From assembly GCF_012927205.1 (NCBI RefSeq), contig NZ_JABBGC010000001.1:2666810-2730809 (forward strand): a stretch of DNA of 64,000 bases, in the 5' to 3' direction. Source of the stretch: Chitinophaga fulva. GTDB taxonomy: Bacteria > Bacteroidota > Bacteroidia > Chitinophagales > Chitinophagaceae. Positions 61,507 to 64,000 of this stretch are shown here, one piece after another. Position 1 is the first letter of the stretch, and every line of letters begins with the position of its first letter. A program made the position numbers and the translations under genes. Under the pieces are notes generated by a model, which worked only from the letters and a program-made list of their open reading frames with translations, had not been told where the DNA came from and searched no databases.

Positions 61507-62862
61507 TTATTTGTGTAGCAACTTTTTTAGTGAGGGGAAATCCAGGCCATCGTAGGTTCCGGAGCTCATCAACAGGAGATTGGCCTGATGATAGTCCTGC
61601 GCTTCGAGGAAAGCTTCCAGCTGTGTACGGTCACTGAATATGCGGAGGTCGCTGCGCCCGAATTTTTCCCTGATCAGCGCGGGTTCCAGGTCGGGCATGC
61701 GTTTGATCTCCAGCGCATGTTTGCTGTAGTATACGGCGGCCACATCGGCGGGGGCCATAGCGCCTTCGTATTGCGACAGGAAGCTGGCATTGAGGCTGCT
61801 GTAGGTGTGGAGTTCCAGCACAGCGATCAGCCGGCGGTCGGGAAACTGTTGCCGGGTGGCTTCCATGGTGGCTTTCACTTTGGAAGGGGCATGGGCAAAG
61901 TCGCGGTAGATAACGCTGTCTTCACTTTTGGCCACCAGCTCCAACCTTTTGGCTGCGCCTTTGAAGGAGGCAATGGCGGCAAGGAATTCCTCGTCAGACA
62001 GTCCCAGCTCGTTACATACCAGTTTGGCGGCGTGCATGTTGAGCAGGTTGTGTTCCCCAAATACGGACAGATCGGCAAACCCTTCGTCGAAAAACACGCG
62101 GGTAACACCGTCCCGGATCATGTGGATGGGGGTGGTGTAAGGCACCAGTCGCAGGTGACGGCCTTCGGCGGCCACGAGGCTGTTGAGCTCCGTATCTGAA
62201 CTATTATAGATCAGCGCGCTGCCGGCCTCCATCTGCCGGATAAAAAGGGCAAACTGTTCTTTATAAATATCGTAAGTAGGAAATACGTTGATATGGTCCC
62301 ACGCAATGCCGGTCAACACAGCGATCTGTGGGTGCAGGAAGAGGAATTTCGGTCTTTTCTCGATCACGGAGGCCGGGTATTCATCGGCTTCACATACGAT
62401 CAGTGGTGCGTCGGTAACGTTCACAGACTGGTTAAAACCTTCCAGTTTGGCGCCTACGAGGTAATCGAACCGGCGTTGGTTGTATTGCAATGCATGCATG
62501 ATCATGGCGGTGGTGGTGGTTTTACCATGACTACCGCCAACGGCTACCCGTGTTTTATTTTTACTTTCCTGGTAGATGTATTCCGGGAAGGAGTAGATGT
62601 TGAGTTGCAGTTCACGGGCCCGGACCAGTTCGGGGTTGTCTTCCCGGGCGTGCATGCCGAGGATGACCGCGTCGATGCCGGGTGTAATACGGGCGGGGTC
62701 CCAGCCGATATTGTCGGGTAAAATGCCTGCCTGGCGCAGGTTAGACAGTGCCGGTTCAAATATCTCGTCATCACTGCCGGTTACTTCATAACCTTTTTGT
62801 TTGAGTGCAATGGCCAGCTGGTGCATCACACTTCCTCCTATTGCGATAAAATGTACCTTCAT
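61507..62862 (-). CDS. mpl: UDP-MurNAc:L-Ala-gamma-D-Glu-mDAP ligase-like (Mpl)
   Basis: Mpl recycles peptidoglycan by attaching the recovered tripeptide to UDP-MurNAc. The 451-residue protein shows the Mur ligase plan: an N-terminal FIAIGGSVMHQLAIAL (MurC/Mpl type), the P-loop GGSHGKTTTT near 109-118, the central CEADEY and GIAWDHINVFPT, and the C-terminal RDFAHAPSKVKATMEA. The phrase SVMHQLA in place of MurC's GMSGIA points to Mpl rather than MurC. Cytoplasmic. The upstream region holds a large inverted repeat (62899-63033). Confidence is good; exact distinction from MurC rests on motif memory. Confidence 0.9.
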   Translation of the reverse strand: MKVHFIAIGGSVMHQLAIALKQKGYEVTGSDDEIFEPALSNLRQAGILPDNIGWDPARITPGIDAVILGMHAREDNPELVRARELQLNIYSFPEYIYQESKNKTRVAVGGSHGKTTTTAMIMHALQYNQRRFDYLVGAKLEGFNQSVNVTDAPLIVCEADEYPASVIEKRPKFLFLHPQIAVLTGIAWDHINVFPTYDIYKEQFALFIRQMEAGSALIYNSSDTELNSLVAAEGRHLRLVPYTTPIHMIRDGVTRVFFDEGFADLSVFGEHNLLNMHAAKLVCNELGLSDEEFLAAIASFKGAAKRLELVAKSEDSVIYRDFAHAPSKVKATMEATRQQFPDRRLIAVLELHTYSSLNASFLSQYEGAMAPADVAAVYYSKHALEIKRMPDLEPALIREKFGRSDLRIFSDRTQLEAFLEAQDYHQANLLLMSSGTYDGLDFPSLKKLLHK

Positions 62863-62898
62863 AACTATTGGGTTATTTAGATATTTGGTTATTTAGTT

Positions 62899-63033
62899 AT
62901 TTGATTTACGGATTTTGGAATTTTTTGATTTTGAGATTTGGGGGATAATCAACCAAACTGGTAAACAATTGTTTAGAAAATAGATCCTTTTTACATTCCA
63001 AAATCAAAAAATTCCAAAATCCGTAAATCAAAT
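62899..63033. repeat. Large A+T-rich inverted repeat, 35-bp perfect arms
   Basis: The 35 bases at 62899-62933 are the exact reverse complement of 62999-63033, around a 65-base centre that holds AAACAATTGTTTA. Outer flanks also pair partly (TATTTGGTTATTT with AAATATCCAAATA). It is the best preserved of several related A+T-rich palindromes and lies in the region between mpl and the small lipoprotein gene, close to the promoter at 63072. Confidence 0.9.
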
Positions 63034-63071
63034 TTTGAAATTTTAAAATATCCAAATAAACAAATGTATTG

Positions 63072-63101
63072 TTGTTTTTTTTAATGCATTTTTTATATTT
63101 G
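63072..63101 (+). promoter_or_regulatory. Promoter of the small lipoprotein-ytxJ genes
   Basis: TTG at 63072-63074 and TATATTTG at 63094-63101 match the Bacteroidota promoter consensus with the ideal 19-base spacer. The first ATG lies 86 bp downstream. It is the best promoter match seen in the window. Confidence 0.7.
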
Positions 63102-63187
63102 CAAAATAACGTTACAAAAGACGATTAAAAAAGTTGTCGTTATCATAAATCCCTATGAAATTTCGTTTACCAATTAAATTTTCTCCC

Positions 63188-63337
63188 ATGAAATCGTATG
63201 TAAGAATTTTGGGCTGCGCCGGTATCGTTTGTATCTTTGCAGTTTTCTTAACGTCCTGCGCAAGCCGCCAGAAATTAGGATGTCCGATGAGAGGGATGGC
63301 TAAGGCCCCGGCAGCGACGCATAATAAAATGAGCTAA
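63188..63337 (+). CDS. Small lipoprotein (49 aa)
   Basis: The ATG at 63188 (MKSYVRILGCAGIVCIFAVF) gives a signal peptide with a lipobox LTSC and acylated C24; the longer frame upstream has no sense as a signal. The mature part is only about 26 residues (ASRQKLGCPMRGMAK then a polar tail), with one more Cys. I recognise no named family. It is 5 bp before ytxJ on the same strand, and both share the promoter at 63072. A role near the outer membrane is possible; whether it acts with YtxJ is not known. Confidence 0.7.
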   Translation: MKSYVRILGCAGIVCIFAVFLTSCASRQKLGCPMRGMAKAPAATHNKMS

Positions 63338-63342
63338 TAACA

Positions 63343-63675
63343 ATGAATTGGAAAACGTTAACCAGTGAGGAACAGCTGCTGGAAATCAACGAGGCGTCAG
63401 CACAGCAGCCGATAGTTATATTTAAGCACAGCACGCGGTGTTCTATCAGCTCCATGGCGAAGTCCCGGCTGGAACGTGCGGCAGCTCCGGAAGGGTTAAC
63501 GTTTTATTACCTGGACCTTCTGGCAAACCGTGACCTGTCCGGTAGTATAGCGCATCAGTACAAGGTACCCCATGAGTCTCCCCAGGTCCTGCTCATCCGT
63601 AACGGCGCCTGTATCTATGATGAAAGCCATAACGGCATCAACATGGATGAGATTGCCGATCACCTGAACGGATAA
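63343..63675 (+). CDS. ytxJ: YtxJ-like bacillithiol-system redox protein
   Basis: The 110-residue thioredoxin-fold protein begins MNWKTLTSEEQLLEINEASA and has the active-site segment HSTRCSISSMA, the single Cys being the nucleophile that the YtxJ/BrxC group uses for reversible disulfides with bacillithiol. The cis-Pro is in HESPQVLLIRNG. It is expected to remove bacillithiol from oxidised proteins in the cytoplasm. Bacteroidota commonly carry such a gene. It follows the small lipoprotein by 5 bp; ubiX starts 34 bp later, so a three-gene transcript is possible. Confidence 0.9.
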   Translation: MNWKTLTSEEQLLEINEASAQQPIVIFKHSTRCSISSMAKSRLERAAAPEGLTFYYLDLLANRDLSGSIAHQYKVPHESPQVLLIRNGACIYDESHNGINMDEIADHLNG

Positions 63676-63688
63676 TGAACTAGCTTTG

Positions 63689-63707
63689 TGCTATATATCG
63701 TATAGCA
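63689..63707 (+). promoter_or_regulatory. Small hairpin just before the ubiX start
   Basis: TGCTATA and TATAGCA pair around a 5-base loop TATCG, ending 2 bases before the ATG at 63710. It could limit access of the ribosome to the start codon, but the stem is short. Confidence 0.4.
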
Positions 63708-63709
63708 CC

Positions 63710-64000
63710 ATGAAACATCGTATAGTAGTAGCAGTTACCGGCGCCAGCGGGTCTATCTACGCCAGGCAGTTGCTGAATAAGCTGCATGCCGCGGCCGACC
63801 AGCTGGATGAAGTAGCCGTTGTCATGACCGAGAATGCCAAAACCGTTTGGCAGACAGAACTGAAGAATGAAGATTACCGTCAGCTGCCCTTCCGTTTTTA
63901 TACGCAGCAGGACTTCAACGCTCCTTTTGCTTCCGGCTCCGGAAGATTTAATACCATGATCATCTGCCCCTGTTCCATGGGCACACTGGGACGTATCGCC
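63710..64000 (+). CDS. ubiX: UbiX-like flavin prenyltransferase, 3' end outside window
   Basis: The 97 visible codons encode MKHRIVVAVTGASGSIYARQ, the FMN-binding start of UbiX, then VAVVMTENAKTVWQTEL and ICPCSMGTLGRIA, the prenyl-transfer and flavin-binding segment. UbiX attaches a dimethylallyl unit to FMN, giving the cofactor for UbiD-type decarboxylases, in the cytoplasm. UbiD is not in the window; ubiX may be last in a transcript with the small lipoprotein gene and ytxJ. Coding is clear; the C-terminal half is not visible. Confidence 0.93.
   Translation, partial: MKHRIVVAVTGASGSIYARQLLNKLHAAADQLDEVAVVMTENAKTVWQTELKNEDYRQLPFRFYTQQDFNAPFASGSGRFNTMIICPCSMGTLGRIA

Overview
The window looks like chromosomal DNA of a Bacteroidota bacterium close to Chitinophaga (Chitinophagaceae). 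The support is a SusC/SusD pair with usual Bacteroidota architecture, promoter elements of the TTG-N19-TAnnTTTG type (best at 63072-63101), little sign of Shine-Dalgarno sequences, an HU-CCDC81/SPOR-type protein, DUF4230 and YtxJ-type proteins, LytTR signalling and many two-domain S9 peptidases. Genus-level assignment is inference from gene content only. No phage structural genes, transposases or CRISPR arrays were seen.

Layout. 1-14.5 kb: the tail of an unknown gene, then a single 3972-codon gene for a giant protein without an obvious signal peptide (beta-rich N-terminal third, at least six LysM-like modules further on), then an AsmA-like membrane-anchored protein. 14.5-17.8 kb: a repeat-built tail-fibre-like surface protein and a LytS/LytT-type two-component pair. 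18-20 kb: a lipoprotein and two divergent SnoaL/NTF2-like proteins. 20-25 kb: a visibly A+T-rich, gene-poor accessory stretch with a glycine-rich lipoprotein, a possible toxin remnant with a candidate immunity gene, and a Septu-like (PtuA/PtuB-like) defence pair, ending beside tRNA-Lys(TTT).

25-48 kb is mostly housekeeping: an UlaG-like hydrolase, an aldehyde dehydrogenase-coaA operon, an MFS exporter, a pfkA-pyk glycolytic operon, a prolyl oligopeptidase, an SDR reductase, an HU/SPOR protein, a large TPR protein with an outer-membrane barrel, DoxX, a thioesterase, cinA, a 2-oxoacid dehydrogenase E2, an RRM protein and several small genes. 48-59 kb: cupin, GNAT, AraC regulator, a secreted S9 peptidase, a SusCD transport pair without enzymes beside it, and a divergent DeoR regulator with a 14-bp perfect palindrome in the shared upstream region. 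59-64 kb: DMT transporter, dolichyl-phosphate-mannose-synthase-like enzyme, DEDDh exonuclease, mpl, a small lipoprotein with ytxJ, and the start of ubiX.

The candidates that most deserve follow-up are the giant LysM protein locus, the Septu-like pair whose HNH protein lacks the usual zinc cysteines, the toxin-remnant/immunity pair, and two classes of intergenic element: a palindrome-bounded element at 29523-29713 that supplies the stop codon of the MFS gene, and A+T-rich inverted repeats (35-bp perfect arms at 62899-63033) related to sequences at several other intergenic sites.
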